DNA from: Polyangiaceae bacterium
Lineage (GTDB): Bacteria > Myxococcota_A > Polyangia > Polyangiales > Polyangiaceae
Direction: 5' to 3'
NCBI GenBank assembly: GCA_025936045.1
Contig: JAICUB010000008.1
Span: forward strand, 62,001 to 126,000
Length of the DNA stretch: 64,000 bases
Below, piece by piece: positions 26,846 to 35,202 of the stretch (within the stretch, counting starts at the first letter, position 1; the number at the start of each line of letters is the position of its first letter). Both the position numbers and the translations under genes were made by a program. Below the pieces are notes generated by a model. The model worked only from the letters and a program-made list of their open reading frames with translations, did no database searches and was not told the DNA's origin.

Positions 26846-29008
26846 CCGCACGAGCTCGAAATCGCTCAGCGTCGTCACGGCGGCTCCGGCGCGCACGCCG
26901 ACCGCCACGCTGCCCGCTGGGGCGGTGCACGTGGCGGTTTCGGCGCCGCGCGTTACGAGCGTCACCGTCTCGCCGCGGCGCGTAGCCGTGACCGCGAACG
27001 GCGGCGACGCCCCCCCGGCAAAGGCCGGCCAGGCGCACGTGACGCTCTCCCCCGTCGTGTCGCTCGCGAGCGTCAAGAGCGGCAGCGCGGGAACTGCACC
27101 GGTCGACGAGGCGTCGATTTGGAGCGACACGAGCACGTCGCTGTAAAGCGTGTCGGCGTCCCAGAGCGTCACCGGCGGCACCGCGGGCGCGAGCGTGAGC
27201 CTCGGCTTCGTGGAGCGCGTGTACGTAACGGCCGGCGTGCTCGAGCCGTCGTCCGCGGCCGCTCGCGCGAGCCGCGGATCGCGATCCGGCACGAGATGCT
27301 CGGGTCGGAACGGCGCACCTGGCCCGCTCGCGAGCAGCGAGAATTCGTCGCGCGTGAGCGGCCCGCGATGTCCGAGCCGCGCGCCGTAAAGACCGCCGTT
27401 CGCCGAAATCCAAACGAGCGCGTCGGGTCCGAGCGAAATCGGCGCTGAGCGCGGATCCGGTGCCGGCTCGAGCGTGAGAGTCGTCGCGACCAAGCGCGGC
27501 CTGTCGGCGGGGTCACTCGTCGGAGGGGAAGCGACGTCCGGCGCGTCTTCCGGCCACGTTTCGAAGCGAAAGAGACATGCGGGCGTCTCCCCGTCGCTGG
27601 TCGAAATCAGCCACGGCGCGCCGTCGCTACCTGCGACGAGCAACGGTTTCACCGGCGTGGCACAGGGCGCGAGCCCGCTGCCGGGCGCGAGCCCGACGGG
27701 CGCCACGTTGCCGTCCGGATCGATCCACCACGCGTCGATCCACGGCGCTGCCGGGTCGTCCTCACCGCAAGCGCCGCCGCTCGCCGTGACGCAAATGCAA
27801 TCGCTGCGTCGCGCGGGCGCGCAGCTCGCCACGCTCAGCACCCCGCCGCCCGGGAGCGGCGCGAACGTTCGCGAATCGCGTTCGGGTAACTCCGCGTAGA
27901 ACAAATTCGTGCGCGCATCCGGTGAGAACCACTCCACCATCCCGACGGGCGTCCGATCGGGACCGGCCGCATGACCGCCGCCCACGAAGACGCGGCCGTC
28001 GCTCAAGAGCAGCGCCTCCGGATCCGTTCGACCGAGCCGCAGCGCGTCGAGCTCGGTGATGCTCGAGCTCCGCGTGACGGGCGAAATGGCTTCGAGCTGG
28101 CGAATGAGCGGCCCCTGCTCGCTGCCCGCCGCGTCCGGTGCAAACCCGCCGACGAGCAGCGTTTCCCCGGTCGTCGGGAGTCGGAGCGCGGCGTGATGCG
28201 TGCGCCGCGACCAGAGCTCCACGAGCTCCGGCTCGAAGCCGCCGCTTTTCGGCGTGAACACCTCGGCCGTGCTCGAAGCGTCGATCGGCGACGACGCTTC
28301 GGAGGGATTCGTCCCGCCCGCGACGAGCAGTGAGTCACCGAATTCGCTCACCGTCGCGAATGCGCGCGAGACGTGGAGCGTGCCGTGCTCGCGGGCGATC
28401 GTCACGACGTTGCCCCGCTCGGTGTCGAAGCTCAGCGCATTTTCCGAGCGCTGGTCGGCCGCGTCCTCACCCGCGACCAGCACCACCCCGGCGCTCGCCG
28501 AAAACCCGAGCGCCTGACCCGCGGCGGTGCCCGGATAGACGCCGTTCGCGGCGTCCGCGAGTGAACACGCCGAAAACTCGGGCCACAGGAGCACGTCGAT
28601 CGCGTCCCCGTGACGCCGCTCCGAATGACCGACGAACGATAACGCCGTGCCCGTCGGCGAATCGCGCGCCACCGCGTCGACGCCGACCGTGGCGGCGTTG
28701 AACGACAGCTGCCGCCCCGTGTCGTCGAGGGCGAGGTTCGTCTCGAGGTCGAAGTTGCTCGGCGGGAAGTCGCCGAGCGCGGTCAACGTCAGGCGAAACG
28801 GCGACGGATCCTGCGGGCCCCGGTTCGGCACGGGGCAGCCGGGCAATTCGTGCGCGCTGATGCTCACCGTCGTCGTGCGAGCGGCCGGGTCGGAGCAGCC
28901 GCTCGCGACGAGCAGTGAAAGCGAGAACGCGCTACGATAGTTGGCCGCGATGTTCCCGCAGATCTTCGGGAAGTACGTGCTCGAGCGCGAGATCGCGGCG
29001 GGCGGCAT
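26831..29008 (-). CDS. Kelch-like beta-propeller lipoprotein (start unresolved)
   Basis: About 725 residues if begun at the ATG at 29008. A lipoprotein signal is visible (AFSLSLLVASGC), and the mature part has Kelch-like blades: DSLLVAGGTNPSEASSPIDA, RTHHAALRLPTTGETLLVGG, EALLLSDGRVFVGGGHAAGP, APLPGGGVLSVASC. The C-terminal 150 residues look like a laminin-type or jelly-roll fold. The only ATG upstream of the signal lies inside the divergent kinase gene, giving a 59-nt overlap and a long N-region. An ATC at 28951 would give a normal 19-residue signal but is a rare start; a base error is also possible. Confidence 0.7.
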   Translation of the reverse strand: MPPAAISRSSTYFPKICGNIAANYRSAFSLSLLVASGCSDPAARTTTVSISAHELPGCPVPNRGPQDPSPFRLTLTALGDFPPSNFDLETNLALDDTGRQLSFNAATVGVDAVARDSPTGTALSFVGHSERRHGDAIDVLLWPEFSACSLADAANGVYPGTAAGQALGFSASAGVVLVAGEDAADQRSENALSFDTERGNVVTIAREHGTLHVSRAFATVSEFGDSLLVAGGTNPSEASSPIDASSTAEVFTPKSGGFEPELVELWSRRTHHAALRLPTTGETLLVGGFAPDAAGSEQGPLIRQLEAISPVTRSSSITELDALRLGRTDPEALLLSDGRVFVGGGHAAGPDRTPVGMVEWFSPDARTNLFYAELPERDSRTFAPLPGGGVLSVASCAPARRSDCICVTASGGACGEDDPAAPWIDAWWIDPDGNVAPVGLAPGSGLAPCATPVKPLLVAGSDGAPWLISTSDGETPACLFRFETWPEDAPDVASPPTSDPADRPRLVATTLTLEPAPDPRSAPISLGPDALVWISANGGLYGARLGHRGPLTRDEFSLLASGPGAPFRPEHLVPDRDPRLARAAADDGSSTPAVTYTRSTKPRLTLAPAVPPVTLWDADTLYSDVLVSLQIDASSTGAVPALPLLTLASDTTGESVTCAWPAFAGGASPPFAVTATRRGETVTLVTRGAETATCTAPAGSVAVGVRAGAAVTTLSDFELVRLLLE
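28933..28938 (+). promoter_or_regulatory. -10-like TACGAT 11 nt before the ATG at 28950
   Basis: TACGAT ends 11 nt before the kinase ATG, implying a leader of about five bases. It lies within the signal-peptide codons of the divergent lipoprotein. Confidence 0.35.
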
Positions 29009-30659
29009 GGCGCGCGTCTTCCTCGCCACTTTACGTGGCGCCGTCGGGTTCGAGAAGCGGCTCGTGGTCAAGCAGATCCGCGCCGAGCTCGCGGTCGACG
29101 AGGCGTTCGTCCGCCGCTTCGTCGAGGAGGCGAAGACGGCCGTCGAGCTCAGCCACCCGAACATCGTGCCCGTGTACGAGCTCGGCGTCGAGCAGGGCGT
29201 CTACTACATCGCGATGGAGCATTGCTCCGGCGTCACGCTCTCCGAAGTGCTGGCCCGTACGGGCGCGCTCGACCCCGAAGAGGGCGCGCAACTCGGGGCC
29301 GAGGTGTGCCGCGCGCTCGAGTACGCGCACCGGCGCGCCGGCATCGTGCATCGCGACGTGACACCGAGAAATGTCCTGCTCGACGACGAAGGCGGCGTGC
29401 GTCTGATCGACTTCGGCATCGCCGCTCCCGTCCAGGCTCCGGGCGGCCGTCGCGAAGTGTTCGGCTCGCCCGGCCACATGCCGCCCGAGCAGCTGCGCGG
29501 AGACGCGCTCGGACCTTCGGCTGACGTGTTCGCGGTCGGTGCGCTCCTCATCGAGGCGTGGACCGACGAGCCGCCGTTCCGGCGCGCAACGAGCCAAGAA
29601 AGCGCCCTCGCCGTGCGGGAAAAGCCCCCGCCCATCAACGACGCCGTCCCCGCGCTCGCGCCGCTCGCCGAGCTCATCGCGCAGAGCGTCGCGTTCGACG
29701 CCAAGGATCGCCCGCAGGACGCCGAGGTGCTCGGCCGAGGGCTCCGCGACTTCTTGCGCGCGACGGACAGCGTCGAGGTCGCGCGGCGTTTGGCGGCACG
29801 CGTCGAGCGCGCGCGGCCCCAGGCTGCGCATCCCAACGCAGATCCGCTCATGGCACCGGGCGTGCCGCTCGATTCGACGCCGCGGCTCGTCACTCCCGCG
29901 AGCGGTACTCCGACTACCGTCACCTTCGCCGCGCGCGACGAAATGGTCGAGTGGACGCGCAAGCTCAGCAGCATCCCGCCTGCCCCCGACGTGCCTTCGA
30001 CGCGCCGGCTCTCGACCGCCCGAGCCGCGCGCGACGAGCCGCGTGCGCGCCGGCCGTTCGTCTGGGCGGGAGTCCTCGTGGCGCTCGGCGCCGTTTTTGT
30101 GCTGGGCCCAGGGAAGTTTGTGGGCGCGCCGCCCGCGGCTGCTCCGGCGCCGCACGCAAAGGCAGGCGGGCCTTCGGCCCGGACGGCGGAGCTCGCCGTC
30201 ACCGCTTCGCCGCTCGCGCCGGCGGTTCGGAGCGCCGCTCGCGTGAGCCCCGAGCCGCCCGCCGTGCCGGTGCTCGCCGCCGTCGCGACTGCGGCGCGCT
30301 CCGCGCGGCTCGCGCCCGCGAACAACCTCGCGACCTCGAGCGCGGCCACGAGCCCGGCGCCCCCGCCGTCACCCGCGAGCACGAACGCGACGAGCGCGGT
30401 CAAGGACGGCGCGACGCTCGCCGTGCTGCGCCTGACGGCGGATCCTCAAGCCGTGGTCAGCGTCGAGGGGCCGGGCGTTTCGCAAACGGTCGCGACTCCC
30501 GTGCGCGCGCTGAGCGTCCCTCCCGGGAGCTACCGCGTCACCTTTCGAAGCGAGACGTACGGCGCGCCGGTCGTCTCCGAGGTCATGCTCGCCGCGGGCG
30601 TGCACCGCAGCGTTCACGCCGATTTTCGCGCCGCGGCCCCGTCCGTCATCGTGCGCTGA
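28950..30659 (+). CDS. Ser/Thr protein kinase with HRDVTP-type loop, membrane segment and PEGA-like tail
   Basis: A 569-residue kinase. The kinase domain (about 7-270) has a Gly loop (EREIAAGGMARVF), VVKQI Lys, catalytic loop VHRDVTPRNVLLDD and LIDFGIA. HRDVxPxN in place of HRDLKPxN is a subgroup variant also found in myxobacterial kinases and keeps the catalytic Asp and Asn. The region from about 290 is a Pro/Ala linker, one membrane segment (VWAGVLVALGAVFVLG), another low-complexity stretch, and a PEGA-like domain (VVSVEGPGVSQTVATPVRAL). The start is ATG 28950; a TTG lies 9 nt upstream. The 3' end overlaps trmL by 14 nt, tail to tail. Confidence 0.9.
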   Translation: MFPQIFGKYVLEREIAAGGMARVFLATLRGAVGFEKRLVVKQIRAELAVDEAFVRRFVEEAKTAVELSHPNIVPVYELGVEQGVYYIAMEHCSGVTLSEVLARTGALDPEEGAQLGAEVCRALEYAHRRAGIVHRDVTPRNVLLDDEGGVRLIDFGIAAPVQAPGGRREVFGSPGHMPPEQLRGDALGPSADVFAVGALLIEAWTDEPPFRRATSQESALAVREKPPPINDAVPALAPLAELIAQSVAFDAKDRPQDAEVLGRGLRDFLRATDSVEVARRLAARVERARPQAAHPNADPLMAPGVPLDSTPRLVTPASGTPTTVTFAARDEMVEWTRKLSSIPPAPDVPSTRRLSTARAARDEPRARRPFVWAGVLVALGAVFVLGPGKFVGAPPAAAPAPHAKAGGPSARTAELAVTASPLAPAVRSAARVSPEPPAVPVLAAVATAARSARLAPANNLATSSAATSPAPPPSPASTNATSAVKDGATLAVLRLTADPQAVVSVEGPGVSQTVATPVRALSVPPGSYRVTFRSETYGAPVVSEVMLAAGVHRSVHADFRAAAPSVIVR

Positions 30660-31185
30660 GCGCGGCACCGGCGAGCTGGCCCGTCTGGCGCAGCGCTTCG
30701 TAGAGCACGATCGCGACGGCGTTCGCGAGGTTGTGCGAGCGCACGCCGCCGAGCGTCGGTATCCCGAGCGTCGAGTCCGCGTTTTGCGCGAGAAGCTCGG
30801 GCGACAGCCCGACGCTCTCCTTGCCGAACACGAGGACGTCTCCGGGCGCAAACGCCACATCGAGGTAGCTCCGCGGCGAGTGCGCGCTCAAAAACCAGCG
30901 CCTCACCGGCGCGGGCTCCGTCGCCGCAATCGACGCGGTCGCAGCGTCGAGCGTCGGGTGCGTCCGCACGTCGACCAGGTGCCAATAGTCGAGCCCGGCG
31001 CGTCTGACGGCGTGTTCGTCGATGCGAAAACCGAGCTTGCCGACGAGGTGGAGCGGCGAGCAGGTGGCCGCGCAAAGGCGCGCGATATTGCCGGTGTTCG
31101 GTGGGATCTCCGGCTCGACGAGCACGACGTGAAAGGGACGCTCGCGAGGCGTCGCGCGCAGGCGCTCTTCTCTGCTCTCGGCCAT
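30646..31185 (-). CDS. trmL: tRNA (cytidine/uridine-34 2'-O)-methyltransferase, TrmL family
   Basis: A 179-residue SPOUT methyltransferase. Motifs are HVVLVEPEIPPNTGNIARLC, LHLVGKLGFRIDEHAVRRAG, LDYWHLV, VLVFGKESVGLSPELL, and the knot segment IPTLGGVRSHNLANAVAIVL (usually RSLNLSNA). It methylates the wobble base of some leucine tRNAs in E. coli. Length is slightly above the usual 155 because of a 17-residue N-terminal extension. It is convergent with the kinase gene. Confidence 0.92.
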   Translation of the reverse strand: MAESREERLRATPRERPFHVVLVEPEIPPNTGNIARLCAATCSPLHLVGKLGFRIDEHAVRRAGLDYWHLVDVRTHPTLDAATASIAATEPAPVRRWFLSAHSPRSYLDVAFAPGDVLVFGKESVGLSPELLAQNADSTLGIPTLGGVRSHNLANAVAIVLYEALRQTGQLAGAALSAR

Positions 31186-31197
31186 CGCGCGAGCGAG

Positions 31198-31203
31198 ACC
31201 CTA
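31198..31203 (-). promoter_or_regulatory. -10-like TAGGGT 12 nt before trmL
   Basis: TAGGGT (complement of 31198-31203) ends 12 nt before the ATG at 31185. A weak match; listed because of the recurring spacing. Confidence 0.25.
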
Positions 31204-31256
31204 CCACCTCTCCGCACCCGGCCCGAGCCGGCTCCGAGTCGCGGTGAGGCGCTTGC

Positions 31257-31286
31257 TTGACGAAGATCCCGACCGGCAAGTACCTT
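31257..31286 (+). promoter_or_regulatory. Sigma70-like promoter TTGACG-N18-TACCTT
   Basis: The -35 is TTGACG at 31257-31262 and the -10 is TACCTT at 31281-31286. The expected start is near 31293, giving a leader of about 20 nt that contains GGAG 9 nt before the ATG at 31314. Confidence 0.5.
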
Positions 31287-31313
31287 CGACGGTCGGTGCC
31301 GGAGTCGCACACG

Positions 31314-32429
31314 ATGAAAGCCCGTTTAGCCCTCGGTCTTGCGCTCGGGTTTTCTCTGTTCAGCGTGGCTCGTGCGGCCGCCGCCGATCCGCTCGACCCC
31401 GCGCTCGAGCGGCTGATTTCTCCCGATACGGCGGGCTGCGCGACGGGCTCGGGCGCGTACGTCCCCGGCGGCACGAAGCTGAACGGCGGCGCTTGCAAGC
31501 CGGACAACGCGGCGTTCACGCGGCTCGTCAACCAATACGGGTTTGCGCTCGCGCCGACAGCGATGCATTCGGCGCGCACCACCGGCTACGGCGGCTTCCA
31601 CCTGTCGATCGAGGCGGCGTATTCGACGATCAGCGGCAACAAGGATTACTGGAAGTACGGCACGCAAGGTCCCGTCGATCCGAATACGGGCGCCCCGTCC
31701 GTGATGAACGGCTCGCCGCCGTCGCTCGTTCAGCAGTACTCGCTCAAGTTCCGCAAAGGTTTCGGCTTCGGGCTCGAGCTCACGGGCGTCGTGGGTTTCA
31801 TGCCGCAAACCAGCATTCTTTCCGGGGGAGCCGACGTTCGCATGTCGCTTTTGGAGGGTTTCCGCACCGGCATCGGCGGCGTGCTCCCGGACGTCGCCGT
31901 CGGCGCGGGCGTGCGCACCATCACCGGCGCCCAGGAGCTCCAGCTCACCGTGATGGGGCTCGACGGACAAATTTCGAAGCCGTTCCCGATTGCGAGCTCT
32001 TCGGTGCTGACGCCGTGGGTCGGTTATCAATACCTGTTCATCTGGGGCGACTCGGGTCTCATCGATTTCACGCCGGCGACGGACGCGATTCAGGCGTGCA
32101 ACTACGCGGGCACGAACGTCCCCGGTAACTCCGATCCGAACAAGGTGAACTCGACGACCGGGCAGCACGTTTACGACGGCAGTCCCGTTTGCCGCGGCGG
32201 CCAAGCCAACGACTTCAACAACAACGGCGTGTTCGAGCCGGCGCGTCTCCGCCGGCATCGGTTGCTGGCGGGGCTCAATTACCGCTATGAAATGGTGATG
32301 ATCGGCGGGCAATTCATCATGGATTTGGTGCCGCCCAGCGACGCACAGCCGCGCCAGACGGAGAAGAACTACCTCAAAGGCGAGGACAAACAGTTCAGCT
32401 TCGTCTTCGAGCTCGGCGCGATGTTCTGA
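31314..32429 (+). CDS. Outer-membrane beta-barrel-like protein
   Basis: A 371-residue protein with signal peptide (KARLALGLALGFSLFSVARAAAA). The mature chain has amphipathic Gly/aromatic strands (GYGGFHLSIEAAYSTISGNK, GFGFGLELTGVVGFMPQTS, LNYRYEMVMIGGQFIMDL) and ends FELGAMF with terminal Phe, as required by the BAM machinery for typical barrels. A Cys pair region (ACNYAGTNV ... PVCRGG) may close an extracellular loop. It has its own sigma70-like promoter and an ordinary leader, unlike most neighbours. No specific transport function is inferable. Confidence 0.75.
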   Translation: MKARLALGLALGFSLFSVARAAAADPLDPALERLISPDTAGCATGSGAYVPGGTKLNGGACKPDNAAFTRLVNQYGFALAPTAMHSARTTGYGGFHLSIEAAYSTISGNKDYWKYGTQGPVDPNTGAPSVMNGSPPSLVQQYSLKFRKGFGFGLELTGVVGFMPQTSILSGGADVRMSLLEGFRTGIGGVLPDVAVGAGVRTITGAQELQLTVMGLDGQISKPFPIASSSVLTPWVGYQYLFIWGDSGLIDFTPATDAIQACNYAGTNVPGNSDPNKVNSTTGQHVYDGSPVCRGGQANDFNNNGVFEPARLRRHRLLAGLNYRYEMVMIGGQFIMDLVPPSDAQPRQTEKNYLKGEDKQFSFVFELGAMF

Positions 32430-32450
32430 GCCCGCGCGCCGTTTAGGCTC

Positions 32451-33323
32451 TTAGTGGAGGGCGACGGCCAGGGCGAGGCCGATGGCGAGCAGTAGGCCGA
32501 GTGCACCGAGCCCCGTCTCGGCGTTGGCGCGGGCGGCGGCCTTGCGCGCGCGTTCGGGATCGAGCGCATGCACGCCGGTTAGGTAGGCGCGCGTCGCCTG
32601 GGACGGGATCGAAACGGCGAGGCCGGCTGCGCGCCGCGCCGTCGCGAAGCCCTCCGTCGCAACGACGACGATGAGGCCGATCGGCAACGTCACGAGATCC
32701 CAACCGCAGGCATACAGTCCGAAACGCAGCCCGCGGCCGCGCTTTTTAGAGCCTGCGAGGCGCGCCGCGCGATCGACGAGCGCGCCGTGCATCGTGTGCA
32801 GGACGATCATGAGCGCGGTGAGCCCCGGCACGCCGCACCCGACCACGCGCACGAGCACCTGTCGCACCACGGGATCGTGAACCGCGGTGGTCGCGAACTC
32901 GGGAACGAGCGCGAGCGCGCCGAGGACGCCGAAGGCGACGCCCAAGGCCGCGACGAGCTCCGACAGCAGCGCGAACTCGAACGGCGCGCGCAACGGGCCC
33001 TCCGGCAGCGACGCGAAGAGCTCGCGGTGAGACAGCGTCGCGAGCCGCGCCGTCGCCCAAAGGCGCGTGACCCAGCCGAGCCCGGGGCGCTCCCAGGGCA
33101 CGATCGCCACCACGCCGGAAGCGTTCGTCCGTTCGTCGAGCGCCATGCAGCCGGCGCACTCCGGACGGCCGCAAAAGGCACAAACGACGGCCGCCGGAAC
33201 GTCGGCCCAATCGAGCGAGGCGTCGTCCGGGTCGCTCTTCGGGCGCTCGGCGCGCGCCGCGACAGGCACCTGAGGCTTCGGCTCCTCAGGCTCAGGGGTG
33301 CGCCGAGCCCGCTGCATCTCCAA
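32451..33323 (-). CDS. Multi-span membrane protein with CxxC...CxxC cluster
   Basis: A 290-residue protein. The charged Pro-rich N-terminus is followed by a Cys cluster CAFCGRPECAGC (about residues 48-59), which could bind zinc. Four to five hydrophobic segments follow (AALGVAFGVLGALALVPEF, GVPGLTALMIVLHTMHGALV, LVTLPIGLIVVVATEGF, GALGLLLAIGLALAVALH). The layout resembles Yip1-type membrane proteins but I cannot confirm it. ATG 33323 or 33317 could be the start. The next gene on this strand encodes another small Cys-cluster membrane protein. Confidence 0.6.
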   Translation of the reverse strand: MEMQRARRTPEPEEPKPQVPVAARAERPKSDPDDASLDWADVPAAVVCAFCGRPECAGCMALDERTNASGVVAIVPWERPGLGWVTRLWATARLATLSHRELFASLPEGPLRAPFEFALLSELVAALGVAFGVLGALALVPEFATTAVHDPVVRQVLVRVVGCGVPGLTALMIVLHTMHGALVDRAARLAGSKKRGRGLRFGLYACGWDLVTLPIGLIVVVATEGFATARRAAGLAVSIPSQATRAYLTGVHALDPERARKAAARANAETGLGALGLLLAIGLALAVALH

Positions 33324-33374
33324 GCGCTACCACGATGCGCGGCCCCTGGCGAGGCCTCGGACGTAGTCCTCATT

Positions 33375-34016
33375 TCAGTGGAGCGTGCGCGTTTCGCCGC
33401 CTTCGGGCTCGTGGTTCGCGTGCGCGGGGAGCGGCGGAAGAGCACCGCCGAGCACGGCGGCGAAGCCCGTCGCCAGCAGACTCACGACGGCTGAGGCGTA
33501 CAAGCCGAAGGCCCAGTGGATCTCCACGGGCACGTAGCGGGCGCGCGGCGGCATCGCGACCATGAGCGCCACTTCACCCAGCGTCATGGCCGAAAAGGCG
33601 ACTGCGATCGGGCGGATGCCGCGCAGCTTGTAAATGGTGCGTCGACTCCAAACCAGCGGCACCAAAACGAGCCAACCCGTCGCACCGCCCCAGAGCCACC
33701 CCGCTCGGCCGCGCGCGAGCTCGAAGCCGCTGCGGAGCGCGACCTCCGGCAGTTCGATGCGCACCCACGGGACGAAAAACAGCGCGAGCCCCAGTACCGC
33801 GAGCACGAGCAAGGCGCCGCGTCCCCGCCGCCAATAGCTCCACGGCAGAGCCTCGTCTTCCGGCATTACCGGAACGAGCGGCTCCTCGGCGAGCGCGTCG
33901 GCGGACGGCGGTAGACGCGCGAGCGGCACGAGAGCGACGCCGCAGACGTTGCAGTTCGAGCCTTCCCCGCGCCGGTACAACGTCCGGCAGAACGGGCAGG
34001 CGAGGAGCGCCGCCAT
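33375..34016 (-). CDS. Membrane protein with N-terminal zinc-ribbon-like motif
   Basis: A 213-residue protein. The N-terminus carries CPFCRTLYRRGEGSNCNVCG, a CxxC-x12-CxxC ribbon. Four hydrophobic segments follow (ALLVLAVLGLALFFVPWVRI, GWLWGGATGWLVLVPLVW, IAVAFSAMTLGEVALMVAM, FGLYASAVVSLLATGFAAVL). A TATCAT hexamer ends 6 nt before the ATG. It is 51 nt upstream of the related Cys-cluster membrane gene and divergent from rnc by 29 nt. Function unknown. Confidence 0.65.
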   Translation of the reverse strand: MAALLACPFCRTLYRRGEGSNCNVCGVALVPLARLPPSADALAEEPLVPVMPEDEALPWSYWRRGRGALLVLAVLGLALFFVPWVRIELPEVALRSGFELARGRAGWLWGGATGWLVLVPLVWSRRTIYKLRGIRPIAVAFSAMTLGEVALMVAMPPRARYVPVEIHWAFGLYASAVVSLLATGFAAVLGGALPPLPAHANHEPEGGETRTLH

Positions 34017-34022
34017 CCGGCC

Positions 34023-34028
34023 ATGATA
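34023..34028 (-). promoter_or_regulatory. -10-like TATCAT 6 nt before the ATG at 34016
   Basis: Same hexamer and same 6-nt spacing as at 5960-5965. It overlaps the opposing TAGCGT (34027-34032) that faces rnc. Confidence 0.5.
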
Positions 34029-34032
34029 GCGT
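34027..34032 (+). promoter_or_regulatory. -10-like TAGCGT 13 nt before rnc
   Basis: TAGCGT ends 13 nt before the rnc ATG and overlaps the divergent TATCAT, mirroring the dapF intergenic region. Confidence 0.3.
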
Positions 34033-34045
34033 CGACGGGCGAACG

Positions 34046-34783
34046 ATGAGCGACGCCGACGACGTGTTGGCCCAGATTGCCGCGCTGGCTTCCTTGCCCG
34101 TGGACTCTCCGGCGCTCGAACAGGCTCTGACGCACCCGAGCCTCGCGAACGAGCGCAGGGGCGTCACGCACAATCAGCGCCTCGAGTTTTTGGGTGACGC
34201 CGTTCTCGGCTTTTGCGCGAGCGAGGTGCTTTACGGGGCGTTTCCGGACGCTGACGAGGGCGTCCTCACGCGCCTTCGCGCGCAGCTCGTGAATGCCGAG
34301 GCGCTCGCGGCGTGGGGCCGGCAGGTCGGGTTACCCGGCGTCCTCAGGATCGGTCGCGGCGGAGGTGGCACCGGGCTTCGCGAGAGCACCAACGCGCTCG
34401 CTGACGCCGTCGAAGCGCTCATTGCGGCTGCCTACGTGGAGGCCGGCCTCGATGCGGCTCGCCGGCTGAGCGCCGTCATCGTCCAACACGGGCTTGCGCT
34501 CGCCGGGCCCCTCGCGCTGCGTGACGCCAAGAGCCAGTTGCAGGAGCGCCTGCAAGCGCTCGGTCAGTCCGCGCCGCAATACGAGCTACTCGAGACGAGC
34601 GGTCCCTCGCACGAGCCGCACTTTCGCGTACGGGTTTCGGGCGGTGGGGTCGTGCTCGGCGAAGGCGACGGCCGCTCGAAGCGCGTGGCGGAGCAAGCAG
34701 CCGCGGCGGTCGCGCTCGAGCGCTTACCCCTCGCGGGGACCGAGCCGCCGCGCTCCGGCCGCGCCGGACTACAGCTGAAATGA
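34046..34783 (+). CDS. rnc: Ribonuclease III
   Basis: A 245-residue double-strand-specific endoribonuclease for rRNA processing. The family signature NQRLEFLGDAVLGF (residues about 47-60) with the catalytic Glu and Asp, ALTHPSLANE, and ESTNALADAVEALIAAAYVE are intact. The C-terminal dsRNA-binding domain runs DAKSQLQERLQALGQSAPQY to RSKRVAEQAAAAVALERL. Its stop overlaps the next ATG by 4 nt. Confidence 0.95.
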   Translation: MSDADDVLAQIAALASLPVDSPALEQALTHPSLANERRGVTHNQRLEFLGDAVLGFCASEVLYGAFPDADEGVLTRLRAQLVNAEALAAWGRQVGLPGVLRIGRGGGGTGLRESTNALADAVEALIAAAYVEAGLDAARRLSAVIVQHGLALAGPLALRDAKSQLQERLQALGQSAPQYELLETSGPSHEPHFRVRVSGGGVVLGEGDGRSKRVAEQAAAAVALERLPLAGTEPPRSGRAGLQLK

Positions 34784-35202
34784 CGCGGATACGTCTGACA
34801 CGCCGGGGTTTCGCCGGGCTTTCGTTGGCGGCGGTCGCGCTCGTGGTGACGCCCGCTTGGGCCGGGACGTACCTGAACCGCGCTGCGGTGCTCGTCGCCG
34901 GCGCGACGCGCGAGGCGAATTACCTGAGACCGCGCGTGGGTGATCGCGAGCTGGCCGCGGTGATTCACCGGCTCGCGCAGGCACGGCTCGCGGCGGCCGA
35001 GGACATGACCGTGCCGAAAGAAGTCGTGCTGGCGCACCCGCATCTCCTACTCGTGCTCGAGAGCTACGAGCAGGCGACGGAGGCGGCGTCGCGGGGCGAC
35101 GCCGCGCGCTTCGTCACATTTTATCAACGTGCCCTCGACGAGGAGCGCACGTTTCGTGCGGTTTTGAAGACGTTCGGTTGGGTGCTGCCGGACGCGCCCT
35201 AG
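34780..35202 (+). CDS. Small secreted protein with possible Tat signal
   Basis: A 140-residue protein coupled to rnc through ATGA. The N-terminus TRIRLTRRGFAGLSLAAVAL has a twin-arginine motif (TRRGF) followed by a mild hydrophobic stretch and an AWAG cleavage site, so Tat export is plausible. The mature part is helical (ELAAVIHRLAQARLAAAEDM, LESYEQATEAASRGDAARFV). No family recognised. It ends with a 4-nt overlap with the convergent parvulin-like gene. Confidence 0.6.
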   Translation: MTRIRLTRRGFAGLSLAAVALVVTPAWAGTYLNRAAVLVAGATREANYLRPRVGDRELAAVIHRLAQARLAAAEDMTVPKEVVLAHPHLLLVLESYEQATEAASRGDAARFVTFYQRALDEERTFRAVLKTFGWVLPDAP

